DNA of 64,000 bases. Source: Carnegiea gigantea. Taxonomy: Eukaryota; Streptophyta; Magnoliopsida; Caryophyllales; Cactaceae. The position numbers were made by a program, and so were the translations under genes. The notes under the pieces were generated by a model. It was given only the letters and a program-made list of their open reading frames with translations. It did not search any database and was not told the DNA's origin. Of the stretch, positions 45,801 through 58,686 are shown piece after piece (position 1 is the stretch's first letter; each line of letters begins with the position of its first letter). The stretch covers positions 62,001 to 126,000 of the forward strand of contig JAKOGI010000578.1 of NCBI GenBank assembly GCA_029747015.1, given 5' to 3'.

Positions 45801-46708
45801 ATTTTTGGGTGGTTAGAAATCCGGTTCTGCCTCTCCCTGCTACTGGGCTGCTGTTGCTGCTGGTGGTCGCCGGCATGGGCTCCACCATCGATGGCGATGG
45901 TCGGGGTGGCGTGGGGCTGAGGGTTTCAAAACCTCAACCATTGAACCGAGCCCCCCCACTCTCAATCTTGCTCGATCCCTCTCTCTTTCTCTTTATCGGT
46001 CGTGGCCGTGGCCGACGGCGCGCACCGCAGCGCCGGTGACTCCCCCGTTTCTCTCTCCCTCCCTCAGTCTCGATCTCCCTTCTTCTCTCTGCTCTGCTTG
46101 TCGTGATAGTTGCGGCCAGGGATGGCCGACCGGGTGCACCAAGGTGGCATCGCCATCGTCGCCGCTGGCCCCCATATTCCTCTCTCTCTCCAGCGGGTTT
46201 CGCGGGGCTAGGGTTTGAGAACCCTCCCCCTGCTTGTGTGCGTTTTCTGATAAAGTAAGGGGCTTCGACCCCCTTATGTTCTTTTTTTTTTTTTTGGTTG
46301 TTGTTGTTTTGGTTAATAACTTAATCAATTAAAATTGCTAATCTAATCTCGCAACCTCCTGTTCTAAACTCAATCGTTACTACAATCGCTCATCAATTAT
46401 TCATTCCCAAATATGGCAAGGTCCGATTTTAATGAACTTAAAAACTAATTCTAATGTTAACAACCTAATCGCATTCGAGGAACGACTAAATAAATCGAAT
46501 AACGACTAAATTAAACTATCGATATAATTTAAGGGCAAAAATTAACTTTAAAATCAATAATAACAATAATAATCCCTTTTTAATAAAATTATAACTCCCA
46601 AAAGCATATCGATAATAATTTAATTCATATAGTTGCTAAAAATATGAATTTATAACGTAACAAGGCAATACAGTTAGCTTAACGGAGAACAAAAACGCGG
46701 GTCTTACA
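42826..46708 (-). repeat. LTR-A copy 2 (A2), ~3.9 kb
   Basis: Ends TGTAAGACCCGCG (right) and GGGGTATTACA (left). Flanked on the left by a primer site and on the right by a polypurine tract, so one LTR sits between two interiors, as in a tandem element. Contains twin stem-loops (42987-43041), a 64-bp tandem repeat (about 45040-45340), the 69-bp repeat (45370-45605) and a GC-rich block (45790-46240) whose ORFs differ from those in A1 and A3. Confidence 0.9.
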
Positions 46709-48374
46709 CCCTTCCCCCCCTTAAAAGAATTTCGTCCTCGAAATTCTACATCTAACTTCGGTCTTTCCTAGAAAGCACGCACACAATTAGGATCTACGTG
46801 ATAGGTTTTCAAAAAGGTTTCATTTTGCAAATACTACTTCTTTTAAATCTAAAAAAAATGGCATATGGTATCCAGTCTCCTCCTCGCCAATCCTCTTCAA
46901 GCGTCTACTCACTCTATTTAGGCACCGAGGGCAAATCGCATCGAAGACGGGCAACTGAGTTGGCGTGAAAAACCATATCGCGCTTATTTTAAATGAACAT
47001 CATCTTTAAAATTTTTATCTAAATAATACTAGAATCGCAACGACTACTCTACACTTATGCATTAACACGAGCGGACATTTAAAGGATTTTCGTGTATGGC
47101 AACTTAAACATAATAATTCGAGGTCGTATCAAGGCATTCAACTTAACCAATTCATTCTGAAACATGAAGAAATCGAATTATTTCTAAAATGAAGTCAGTC
47201 AACCCATGCTTCTGTATCACAGCAAAGTAGCAAGGACACCAAGGTAGCAAGGATATAAGATAACTCAGCATCTGAAAGACTAATAATTATGAGCGACATT
47301 AATTACTGATACAAGGATATAACCTGTACATTACTGAGAATAATTCATGGTGCTATCAATTAGCAAGCAAGAAAGAACTTGGAAGAAAAATGGCATGCCA
47401 AGAATCCAGGCTGATGGGCAGTGGGGGTTCAGTATGTTACTTGTAAGCACGTTGTTTCAGGTAGAGATCACCTACTGGGATTAGTAGTTTTCATGGGGGA
47501 AGGAAGGCTTATAAGTACTTAATTTGCATGCATGTATTTTTAAAATAGTTGCTCAAGTATGTGAGTTACAGGGCATAATACAGCAAGTAATATGGGAGTT
47601 AGTAGAGGAATTACTCAAGAGTTCGTAAGCTTATGTCTCATATTAGAACTACAATAAACTAAACAAAAGATTTCCGACCAGAGTGTGTAGCTGAAAGGAT
47701 AATAAGTAGATGAGATAATCATAATAGCTTAGCTAATGGAAAGTTCAACTATACGTCTTCATAGAGAACTGATTATCTCTACTTACTGAGAACATGCAAG
47801 TAAGATGACATGGCCATAGACATGAATCTACACCCTTTTGCACCCTTTTAAGAATATCACAAATATGTAACGCAACACAACCAACCCACACCAGATCATG
47901 CACATTTCACAATTCGATGATCAAGTGATGTATAGACTCCAATGCGACCACAAGCACTCCTAGCACATTATTGTGTCACATGAACTAGATGGATAATCAC
48001 ATATTCACGCAAATGTAGGTCTCTAAGATCGCAAACTATTGTTATGCAGAACAGTAGCATGACAATACTGCAAACCCAAAACAAAAACAATCTCATGATA
48101 GTAATGGCAATAAGTAAGTCAGTTAATAAAATAAAATACACTGCAAGGTTTCCCCATGAAGTTGATCACGTAACATATGGTACAAGATAGCACGATCATG
48201 TCATGCTATTACACTTGGATCAATCATGCTAATGGTCATTTTATGCAACTTACACACCAAATTTAGAACAAAGAATTTAAATATGACCTTGGATACATTA
48301 TCATGCTCTCCTCCTAAAACATGAAATATATAAAGGTAAACATGAAATATATAAAGGTGAACACATGCGAATGC
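46709..48374 (-). other. 3' non-coding interior of an A-type element
   Basis: The polypurine tract and GAGGACGAAATTC lie at 46709-46745 on the minus strand. The next ~250 bp matches 27136-27430 and, inverted, 53070-53368. From about 47000 on it is AT-rich without ORFs. A short direct repeat with AACATGAAATATATAAAGGT lies near 48317-48360. It ends where LTR-C begins. Confidence 0.65.
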
Positions 48375-50449
48375 AGCCTTTTTTGTGTTATAAAAACCGT
48401 ATTTTCTTAGCGGTATAAGCTAAAATTATTTTCTAAGTGCTTATGTGAGCATTGATTTTGTTAAAAAGAATATTTTTATCGCCAGTAATAATATTGTTGT
48501 TATTAGTTTTGAAAATCATTCAATGATTTTTAATAAGCGCTATTAATGGTTATTAGCGAGTGCTAATTCAAGTAGGAACCCGAACACAATTAGGCTGTCA
48601 ACCTTAGAAGTAGTTCGATGTTATTAAATCGACCCTAGATATATTCAGGAGCGAGTAATCAATGAAAGGTCGTTTTAGCGTTTGGGTTTAGAGTTTGGGA
48701 TGTGAATTAGGCTAGCGACACCGATTCCTGAACAGCTTAGACCAAAATTAATGAAAGAGAGTAGGAAGGGGCAAACTTGTAAATTCGCCCATGCCACTCC
48801 CTTCCTCCTTCACCTGCCTCGACCCCCCGATACACTCTCTTTCCTCTCTCCTCTCTGCTCTGCTTCGTCTTCCTCCTCCTCCCCGCCATACATGAGACTC
48901 TAGCTTCACGAAACCACCCAATTTTTGCCACTCCTAGCTGCAAATCTGCTCATTCCACCTTCCCCACAAGTTAGTAAGCATTTGGTGTGAATTTTGGGCG
49001 AAAAATTGTGAAGAACCCACCATGTTTTTGGTGGGTTTGAGCGCGATTCAAAGCCCAGACATTTGTTAAAACTCAATCATACAATTTATCTTTTAGTTGC
49101 TTCGAAACCACTATAAATTAGGGGTGAATGTTTGGGGTTGAATTAGGGTTCGAATTGTGCAAATTGGGCACACTCAGGGTCTATTTGCATGGGTTTGGAT
49201 GCTTGACTGGGGATAGATTTGGGTGTGGTTTGGTCTGGTCGAGCGAGCAGCAAGCGAGGATTAAGGAATCGGGTTTCTTCCAGCACTCAAAACCGAGCCC
49301 GGCAGCCCTCGAACGAACCTTAAGGTTGCAATCAAGGTGAGGGTCCCTTTCCTCCTAAATTACTATTAATTTCAATGATTTTAGCTAAATTTAGTTGATG
49401 CATGTTAATTCCAACTTTAGAAATCAGTTTGGGTAAATTTAGAATTGAAGTTGAGGAATTACAAACATGGTACTGATTTGGGTCATTTGAATGTCGAATT
49501 GAGGCTGAATGTTAATAACCAGACAGTAGAGAAATGTTTAATGAACAGAATGTTAGCATACGCTGTGATTCTAATAATTTATAAGTTCGAACTCCGTTTT
49601 GAAGCTTGAGGAGGCTAATCGAAGTAATTGTGAATGAACTGAATTACGTCTAAAGGTTATGGTTACATCAGTTTAGGCATGTTAATAGTCTATTCATAGT
49701 TATCTCAATGAAGTATTATGCTTATGGCTATCGATTAGCGAACTAAAAGGGGCAAAGTGTAGTTTTAAAGTTTCAATTACATCAATTGGTTCACTTAAAC
49801 ACCACGTTGTTATCAAGCATGAATGTAATGCCTATATATAATCGTTCTATGTACTGTTGGTTTGTATATGGCAATATTAAACTGAGCTTGGTAGTTGGAT
49901 GGCTTGAGGTAAACTATTGAGTGGTTCGAGGATCTTGTGGTCGATGCTGTGTGAGGAGGGAGATAGGGTTGTGAATTGCCACAATCGTGTGGATTGCGAG
50001 GCCATGTGTGGCTTAATGAATGGTGATATGAAATGTATGAATATACTATGTGTGAATCCCCTTTTCGCTCAATGTGCTAAGTGACATTAAGTGAATAGTT
50101 TTCAAAATGCAGACATGTTTAAGAAAGATTGTTAAATGCATGTTTTCATGATTTCGAATGCTTCTAAGTACTTACCAATTGTCTGGCAGTTTATGAAAAT
50201 GTTTGTAGCCTATAAGAGATCTTAAATCGTCGAACTGCTCAGTTAGTGGCTCGACTGAATAGTTGATAGGTTAAGGAAATTTAAAAATGAACTAAAACTG
50301 GATTTGAACATGCTTAAGGCCTTGGTTTGTATACGACTTCTTCTTAAGTTTAAAAGGATTTAAACGACTCGAAAAAGAGTACCTTAAGGTGCTAATTATA
50401 AAGCTTAGCTTATTTGCATGCGTTTTGCTTACTTATCTCTATTGAGCTT

Positions 50450-51365
50450 CGATCTACGATTTAGCAAACGTATTACGTTTAAAAGAAGCTTTTAAGCTAA
50501 AAATTGAAGTCGTTTTTATGAGTTAACAATCGTTTTACATTTATAAGAAGCCTTTTAGTTAGAAACGAAGTCGTTTTTATGATTTAGCAACCTTATTACG
50601 CTTATACAAAGCTTTCAATTTAGAAACAAAGTCGTTTTATGATTAGGCAACCTTATTGCGTCTATAAAAAGCCTTTTAGTTAAAAACGAAGTCGTTTTAC
50701 GATTTGGTAAACTTGTTACGTATATACGAAGCTTTTAAGTTAGAAATGAAGTCGTTTTACAAACTTGCAAATGTTTTTATGTCTATAAAAAGTTTCTTAA
50801 GTTAAAAACTAAGTCATTTTACGAGTTCGTAGCCGTATTACGTCTATATGAAGCTTTTAAGTTAAAAACGAAGTCATTTTATGATTTAGCAAACCTAACA
50901 CGTTTAAACGAAGCTTTCGAGATGAAAACGAAGTCGTTTTACGATTTAGCAAACTAATTACGTTTATGCGAAGCTTTACGTTTATATGAAGCTTTTGAGC
51001 TAGAAATGGAGTCGTTTTACAGTTTAGCCAACTTATTATGTTTGTACGAGGTATTCAAGTTAGAAACTAAGTCGTTTTACGATTCAGTAAATGTATTACG
51101 TTTATAAGAAGCTTTTAAGTTTAAAGCGAAGTTGGTTTACATATTTACAAGCTTGTCATGTTTTTAAGAAGCTCTTAAGTTTAAAAGGGTGTCGATTTAC
51201 GTGTTAATAAACTTATGAAGTCGATAAGAAGCTTTTAAGTTATTTACAAAGTTGGTTTACGTGTTAACAAACTTCTTATGATTCTGAAAAGCTTTTAAGC
51301 TATTTACGAAGTCGATTTATGAATTGGCAAACTTATTTCACTTATAATAAGTTTTAAGCCAAAAA
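50450..51365 (+). repeat. LTR-C minisatellite, ~60-bp unit
   Basis: About 15 diverged units with AAACGAAGTCGTTTTACGA, inverted relative to 32690-33605. Confidence 0.85.
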
Positions 51366-51502
51366 CGAGTAAACTATAAACATTCAAAAGGTTATGATCG
51401 TTTTATTTAAAAAGCAAGTTTTCAGCTAAGTAAGCATTTGAAAAAGAGAAATGAAATACAATCTTAAAGGCTAAGAAAGTGCTAGGTAATTGGCCAGTGG
51501 GT

Positions 51503-51709
51503 AGGAACTGGACTCAAGATATAAGTTATCTTGGTGTTAGCTGTTCCTGAAAACTGGACGCAAAGATGGCGTGAGCTATTTCTCCCTAAGATAAGTTAGG
51601 AACTGGACTCAAGATATGAGTTATCTTAGTGTGAGCTGTTCCTGGGAACTGGACTCAAAATATGAATTATTTTGGTGTGAGTTGTTCCCCAAATAAGTTA
51701 TAATGTGTG
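51503..51709 (+). other. Array of four stem-loop units in LTR-C
   Basis: Units begin near 51504, 51551, 51600 and 51646. The first: GGAAC, TGGACT, stem CAAGATA, loop TAAGT, stem TATCTTG, GTGTTAGCT, GTTCC. The fourth has outer stem GGGAAC/GTTCCC and inner stem CAAAATA/TATTTTG around TGAAT. The second is degenerate (inner GC/GC only). Conserved internal-loop strands TGGACT and GTGTGAGCT flank changing stems. Confidence 0.75.
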
Positions 51710-51735
51710 ACGCGTAAGAAAACATTGAGGGGGAC

Positions 51736-53368
51736 TGCACTTAAGAGATGATCACTTGTAGGATAGATGTACCTCATAAAACCTTAACGCGTACCTATAA
51801 GGTCATCGATGTGTTTGTGATCAAATGCCAACAAAGTGACTTATTGTAATTGCTTGGCTTGAATTTGATTGAACATATGAGTCTGTGACTATATTAGTTA
51901 GAGCCATTTGATTATGTGGTTAGTTTCACACCATGACTCTTTGGACCATCATTTACAACCCATCAATACTGTTCTCTTGTGTTATAGTTGGATTCGTTGA
52001 ACTAGATGTATGTAATGTGTGACTACATGACAATAGAGCTACATTTACATGAATCACGTCCATAGACATATGTGTCTCATGTGTAAGAAAGTAGCATCGT
52101 GGAGCATTTAGGGTCATGTCGTCCTATATGTGGACACTTACGTCTATTATGCGCGAACATGAATGCACTATAGGAATTAGGTCATGACCAGTTATGCGAT
52201 TATGAATAAGTTGTTGCACTACTTGGTGTTTGCCTGACTTAAGTTGGTTAGTATACGACTTGGTCATCCAGATAATATAAGCTTTGTAATTCATAGCACG
52301 ACATGACCACTGACTCATTGTTTGCATTCCGAGACTTCTATGATTCCATTTTTTAGCTAAGTAACTGTATGCGCCAGTCTTTGAAGCATGATGCGATGAC
52401 CTTAGGAGCATAACCATTCACTCGTACGAATCTATGACTTAAGAGGCAGTCAGCTCCAAGTAGTGACCCTAGGAAAAACCTTCCCACCATCGACGTCATC
52501 AACTTGCATTTCTAGATTAGCACCTTTTCTCCAAGTTGTTCCTATCAACATGATTATGCGAGTTCATGCTATTCATGATCCTTGACCTTCCGTGCTCTCT
52601 TGTTGACCCTTCATATGATTTTAGCATGTCCTGTCTAAGTCACCCTGAATGCAAGGCCTAAAGGTAGTTGTGACAAACGTATAAATATACGAACATTAGT
52701 TATGCATGCTTTCATTTTGCAAATTGCTTGCTATATACGTACTAGACGGCTGCATGATGCTTGTGATTCCTAGGCCTAAGAATACTAAATTACTAACACT
52801 ATGCAATGCTATGTAGTACTGTTGTGCTTAAGTGATGCAACGTGGTGCTGTGTGATGTCCTTATTATCCTAATGTGTTATAGGAATCTCCATGTCAATCG
52901 TTGTGATCCTAAAAGTGCATTGGATTCATGTTTTTAGGATGAGACCACTGATACATGACCTTGAGATGTCATTGTCCCAGTTATCATACCTTTAGATGCC
53001 CACTCATAGATGCACATGCATAGAATTGTTGCTTACCATGCGGACTGAATCTAGATAATTGAAAGCCTCTATCTTTTTGATTTTTAGAAGCAAGTTTGAT
53101 ATGGTTTTCCATGCTAACTCATTTGCCCCTCTTCAATGCGATTTGCCCTCGGCGCCTAAATAGAGTGAGTGGGCGCTTGAAGAGAACTGGTGAGGAGGAG
53201 ACTAGATACCATAAGCCATTTTCTTTCGATTTAAAAGAAGTAGTGTATACAAAATGAAACCTTTTGGAAACCTACCATGTAGATCATGGTTTATATGGAC
53301 ACATTCTAGGAAGGACCGAACTTAGGTTTAGAATTTCGAGGACGAAATTCTTTTAAGGGGGGAAGAAT
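51736..53368 (+). other. Non-coding interior of A-type element leading to A3, with polypurine tract
   Basis: No coding ORF. 52170-52390 is similar, inverted, to 41935-42140. The last 300 bp matches 27136-27430 inverted. It ends with GAGGACGAAATTC, then TTTTAAGGGGGGAAGAA, directly before the LTR-A3 start. Fits a LARD interior. Confidence 0.7.
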
Positions 53369-56300
53369 GTAAGACCCGCCTTCGTTATTTTTACGTTAAG
53401 TTGCTTGTCATGCTTTTTACGTTATAAAATCATATTTTTAGTGACTGTATGAGTTAAATTATTATCGATGTGCTTATGGGAGCTAATAATTTTATAAAAA
53501 GGGTTATTATTGCTATTATTGATTATAAAGTCAATTCGTGCCATTTATGCCTTTAAATTATATCGATAGTTTAATTTAGTCGTTATTCAATTTATTTAGT
53601 CGTTTCCTAAACACGATTAGGCTGTCAACCCTAGAAGTCGTTTGATGTTTAATAAATCGAACCTTTATATATATATGGGAACGAATGGTCGATAGCAGGT
53701 CGTATTAACGATTCGGGTTTAGAGTTCGGCATATGAGCTAGACTAGCGGTACCCATTTATTAAACAACTTGAGACCAAAAAAGGGGAGGGGGAAGAGTAA
53801 AAAGGGGCAAAGCCCCTCTCTCCTCCTTCGGGGGGGCACGCGAACATGACGGGAAGGGGGGGTCTGCTGCTTCCAGCCCCGCGACCTCCCCGACAGCCAC
53901 CAAGCGAGAGAGAGAAAGAAGCTGAGCATTGGAGGGAGAAGGGGGGTGCCGGCCGGCGACGGCACCAGTGCCGCAGTGCGCAGCCAGCCACGGCCGTGGA
54001 CCCGCGAAGAGAGAGAGAGGGATCGAGTGAGAGTTAGAGCGAAGTGCTCGGTCCAAAGGCTAGGGTTTCGAAGCCCTCAATCCCACACCATCACGACCGT
54101 CACCGTCGACAGGTGAGCCCACACCGGCAGCCACCACTAGCAGCAGCGACAACGGTAGTGAAAGGGGTAGAAACCCAGGTCTGGATTTGGGTCGAATTGG
54201 GTCTGTGTTTGCTTGGATCAGGCATTGATTGGGTTGGTTCGTGCTTCAGTGAGCAAGGGCCATGGAATCGAGTTTTCCAGCACTCCAAGCTAAACCCAAC
54301 AGCCTTCGAACGTATCCTTAGCTTGGATTGAGGTGGGTGTTTCTCGCCTCCTAAGTATTAGTAGTTTCAAAATCGTTTTAAATTTTAAGTTGTAAAGCAT
54401 GTTAAGTTTAGCTAGTTTATGCCCAATAGTGACTTTGAATCGATATATATTAGTTTAGTTGATTAATACTCGAAAGTGGCTTAGAATCGATTCAAGTGAA
54501 TTTAGTTAATTCACGCCTGAAGATTTAATTCGAAGTGAATTATGCCTGTTTAGTTTTGATTCGAATCTATTTAGTTAATTCATGCCTGAAGATTTAATTC
54601 GAATTGAACTATACTTGTTTAGCTTTGATTCGAATCTATTCGGTTAATTCATGCCTGAAGATTTAATTCGAAGTGAATTATGCATGTTTAACTTTGATTC
54701 GAACCTATTCAGTTAATTCATGCCTGAAAACTAACTTCGAAGTGGATTATAAATGTTTAGAAACGACGAATGTACGTTTAGTTAATTCATAATTGTTTAT
54801 TAAGTTTGAAGCAAACCATAAATGACCCATGATTGTTTAATAACTTCGAAGTAAACTTTAAATGCTTAGAATCGTTATATGTATGCTTAGTTGAATCATG
54901 CTCATTCAATGACTACGTAATAAACTATAAATGCCTAGAATCGACCCATGTATACTTAGTCAATTCATGCTCGATTAATAGCTTTGAAAAGAAACGAACA
55001 CCTTGAAAGGACTTATGCTTAAATGACTTGTTTAGATTCGAATAATGACTACGATTTAATAAACGAACGTCTAGAATCGTATTACGTTTATATGGCTTAA
55101 TTAGGCTTTCGATATAATAAATGAACGCCTTGAATCGTATCATATTTCTATGGCTTAGTTACGCTTGAAAGTGGCATGTATAGTTAGTTAGTTATACCTT
55201 CAAGATGACATAGGTATGATATGCTTAATTCCTAAACGTAAGTCATGAATGTAATCGAGTTCCACGCCTTGTTAGTTTAATGCAGTTCATTAAGTGCCTA
55301 TTTCAAGTTGATGCGATATAGATATATCTGTATATGTGTTTATATATGCTATAATGCACTGCTGAATGATACAGTTCATTAAGTGCCTATTTGAAGTTGA
55401 TGCGATATAAATATATCTGTACATGCGTTTATATATGCTATAATGCACTGCTGAATGATGCTGCTTGCCCCGGTAAGTGCACAAACCCCATTACCCATCT
55501 TTTTATAAGCTTGCATGATAATATGTTATGATTATTGAATTGAAAAACCGAAATGGTAGTTGGATAGTTTGAGGTAGAACTATAAGTGGTTCGAGGTTCT
55601 TGTGGTACGGTGCTTGTGAGGAGGGAGTCTGGGTTGTGAATTAACCGCAATCGTGCGGATTGCGAGGCTGTGTGTGGCTCATTGTATTGAATTGGTTATG
55701 AAGTGCTTGAATGTGATACATGTGGACCCCCTTCCCTTCCATGTCCTCAAGTTACATTATGTGCATTTTAAAATGATAGTAGCCATAAATATTAGTGCAT
55801 GATGGCTTATTTTAACTAAATGAATACAGTTTTGGGAGTAACCCTGCTTGAACGGGGGAATACCTAAAGAGTTTTACAAAGGCATGAGTTACATGATAAA
55901 GGATTTCGCTGTGAGAGGCAGCAAACTTATTAGTCGTTATGACCAGTTTAAATGGCTAAGATAAGTGCTTAGGGACAATATATGGCAGTGAACCTGCTTG
56001 AACGGGAGAATCCCTAGCCTAGGGAGTAATCCTTAGAGACTCTGACGAGGGTTAAGGTCCAAAGTTAGTTGTTATCCCGGGAGTAAAAACTTAGTGTGAG
56101 TTAATCTCACTGGGATTGAGTGTAGATCTCTCCCAACCAGCACTTTATGATGATCTTATACCCAGAGTAGCTTCTTATTAAATAAGAAAAGCAGTTGGCG
56201 TTTCGCCTTTTTAAGTATTTTAGAAAGAAAGTTTTTAAGGGTCATTATGAAACCAAGATGGAAAAGTTTCTTTTAAAAGAATATGAGCCTCAAGAGGATA

Positions 56301-57500
56301 AAAGAAGAGTCTTTATGAGCTTTAATAGGCTAAATGAAGCGTTTTCAGTACGAAGAAAGAAAGCTTCCTGTGTATGACATGTGCATGTTCTAAGTATAAC
56401 TTATGAATGAGATGCTAAGTAAGATACGAATATGAAAAGAAAGTCTTATGAATATATTTCATGTATACCCTATGAATGAGATTTGATTGAGTCTTGAAAT
56501 GTGTCTGTCTTATGCATATCATATGAATGAAATGCCAAGAAAAGTAAGATTATAAAAAAAGATAACCTTATGTGCACATCATGTGAATAGAGTTTCATGC
56601 ATTGGTCGAATAGAATGCTAAGAGGTTATGTTCATGAAAAAGAAAGTCTCTGTGCTTAGCGTCGTCACTTGTTTAAGTGTTTGACTACTTGTTAATAAAG
56701 AAGTTTGGTCATTTAGAGACCTAGAAATGGGTTTGAGTGCTTAAAGTGAAGTTTATGGTTAGCGATGTTTCCATAAGAATTTTATGAATGCCTAATATGA
56801 TAGTAAAGTATAGATATGTGATATATGACTAGTAAAGATATTACTGCCTGCAACGGTTTTGGTTTTAAGGGGGTTGGGGGACACTCACTGAGCGTGTGGT
56901 TGCTCACCCCACTACTCTTTCCCCTTTTCCCGGGTTTTCTTTGTGACAGGTGAAAGTCAAGCCCCTTATGCGGAGTTGAAGTTTACCCCTGGTTGAAAAA
57001 GAATTATATGTGCCATATAGAAGTAGTTTCACAAGTCGACGATGTAATATAACGTATTCCTGGTTTGTAATTATTGTAAACTAAGTTTTCTAGCTCATAT
57101 AATGCATGTTTTTTATGAGTCACTCTGTCTGGCCATGTGAGCCAACCATCTGATTGGTTAGATGTCTCTACTCAAACTTGGCTATGTTTTGGGATGTAAA
57201 TCCCAATACTCCGATTGTATGAACCGTTGAGTTGTATCTTTTATTTCTTCCGTATTAATGAACTATTCTGTTTGGTGTACTTCGAACGAGTGGCTCATTG
57301 AGTTATGAACTTCGACGCGTGGCCGTTGAGCTTCTTTTAAATGTTTTTACGCTTCTGTTGATTTACACGGATTTATTGTAAGGCTTTTAGCCTGGAAATG
57401 GTCAGTGTTTAGGGGAAACTCTGTCCGTTTCATCCCAAAATTTAAATAGAAAGTTAAAAAAAACGTAATGTATCTGGCCTTGGGGGTTGGGGGTGTTACA
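53369..57500 (+). repeat. LTR-A copy 3 (A3), ~4.1 kb
   Basis: TGTAAGACCCGCC to GGGGGTGTTACA, the inverted match of A1. Polypurine tract on the left and primer site on the right, so again interior on both sides. The GC-rich block is at 53760-54330 and the 69-bp repeat at 54480-54740. It includes a short local duplication of the CATTAAGTGCCTATTT segment near 55285-55450. The twin stem-loop module near 57275-57330 is degraded (CGAACGAGTGGCTCATTG). Confidence 0.9.
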
Positions 57501-58686
57501 ATTGATGGTATCAGAGCCAGGTTTATCATCTCTGATATCACCAAATGTAGCACCCTGATCTCACCGGGTCGTATTACACGCCACAGTCTTTCCTTGGGAA
57601 AGTCTGTTAAGGCAACTTGCTTAACCAATTTGAAACATAACCTATTAGGACTTAACTATCAGAACTTAAGAAAACTTACATAGCATATTCGCCACAATTA
57701 CAGAACTGGGCTTTGGACTTAACCTTAGGCTAGGAGAGGTAGTATTTTCTTAGTTCCTGGAGCGAAACGGACAGAGTTTTCTCTGAAAACTGATCATTTC
57801 CCCAGGCCTAAGCCTTACATTAAGATCCCTGAATTGCATAAAAGTACAAAAGAACACCAAATAGAAAGTTAAAAAAACGTAATGTATCTGGCCTTGGGGG
57901 TTGGGGGTGTTACAATTGATGGTATCAGAGCCAGGTTTATCATCTCTGATATCACCAAATGTAGCACCCTGATCTCACCGGGTCGTATTACACGCCACAG
58001 TCTTTCCTTGGGAAAGTCTGTTAAGGCAACTTGCTTAACCAATTTGAAACATAACCTATTAGGACTTAACTATCAGAACTTAAGAAAACTTACATAGCAT
58101 ATTCGCCACAATTACAGAACTGGGCTTTGGACTTAACCTTAGGCTAGGAGAGGTAGTATTTTCTTAGTTCCTGGAGCGAAACGGACAGAGTTTTCTCTGA
58201 AAACTGATCATTTCCCCAGGCCTAAGCCTTACATTAAGATCCCTGAATTGCATAAAAGTACAAAAGAACACCAAATAGAAAGTTAAAAAAACGTAATGTA
58301 TCTGGCCTTGGGGGTTGCGGGTGTTACAATTGATGGTATCAGAGCCAGGTTTATCATCTCTGATATCACCAAATGTAGCACCCCGATCTCACCGGGTCGT
58401 ATTACACGCCACAGTCTTTCCTTGGGAAAGTCTGTTAAGGCAACTTGCTGAACCAATTTGAAACATAACCTATTAGGACTTAACTATCAGAACTTAAGAA
58501 AACTTACATAGCATATTCGCCACAATTACAGAACTGGGCTTTGGACTTAACCTTAGGCTAGGAGAGGTAGTATTTTCTTAGTTCCTGGAGCGAAACGGAC
58601 AGAGTTTTCTCTGAAAACTGATCATTTCCCCAGGCCTAAGCCTTACATTAAGATCCCTGAATTGCATAAAAGTACAAAAGAACACC
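57445..58686. repeat. 414-bp tandem triplication across an LTR-A/LTR-B junction
   Basis: Copies start near 57445, 57859 and 58273 with an exact 414-bp period and only a few differences (an A-run length change, GTTGGGGG/GTTGCGGG, CCCTGATC/CCCCGATC, CTTAACC/CTGAACC). Each holds the end of LTR-A, its primer site, the opposed primer-site remnant of LTR-B and ~310 bp of LTR-B. The identical 71-codon ORFs at 57468 and 57882 are a by-product. Confidence 0.95.
57501..57545. other. Two opposed primer-binding sites between LTR-A3 and LTR-B
   Basis: ATTGATGGTATCAGAGCC (primer site of A3, plus) is followed 11 bases later by CTCTGATATCACCAAA (degraded primer site of LTR-B, minus). The two 5' LTRs thus face each other with almost no interior. 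Repeated at 57915-57959 and 58329-58373 by the triplication. Confidence 0.85.

Larger units (their letters stand above)
48375..51735 (+). repeat. LTR-C copy, plus orientation, ~3.4 kb
   Basis: The inverted partner of 30894-35094. It extends further toward the LTR start (48375-48960, related to the first ~400 bp of LTR-A) but stops at 51735 in the segment after the stem-loop array, so the U5 part is missing. Contains the 60-bp minisatellite (50450-51365) and the stem-loop array at 51503-51709. ORFs at 48737-48943 and 49128-49340 are in the promoter-proximal block and not conserved. Confidence 0.82.

Noticed and set aside
57468..58097. Two identical 71-codon ORFs suggesting a duplicated small gene
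   Set aside because: They fall in the 414-bp tandem copies made of LTR ends and primer sites; identity reflects recent duplication.
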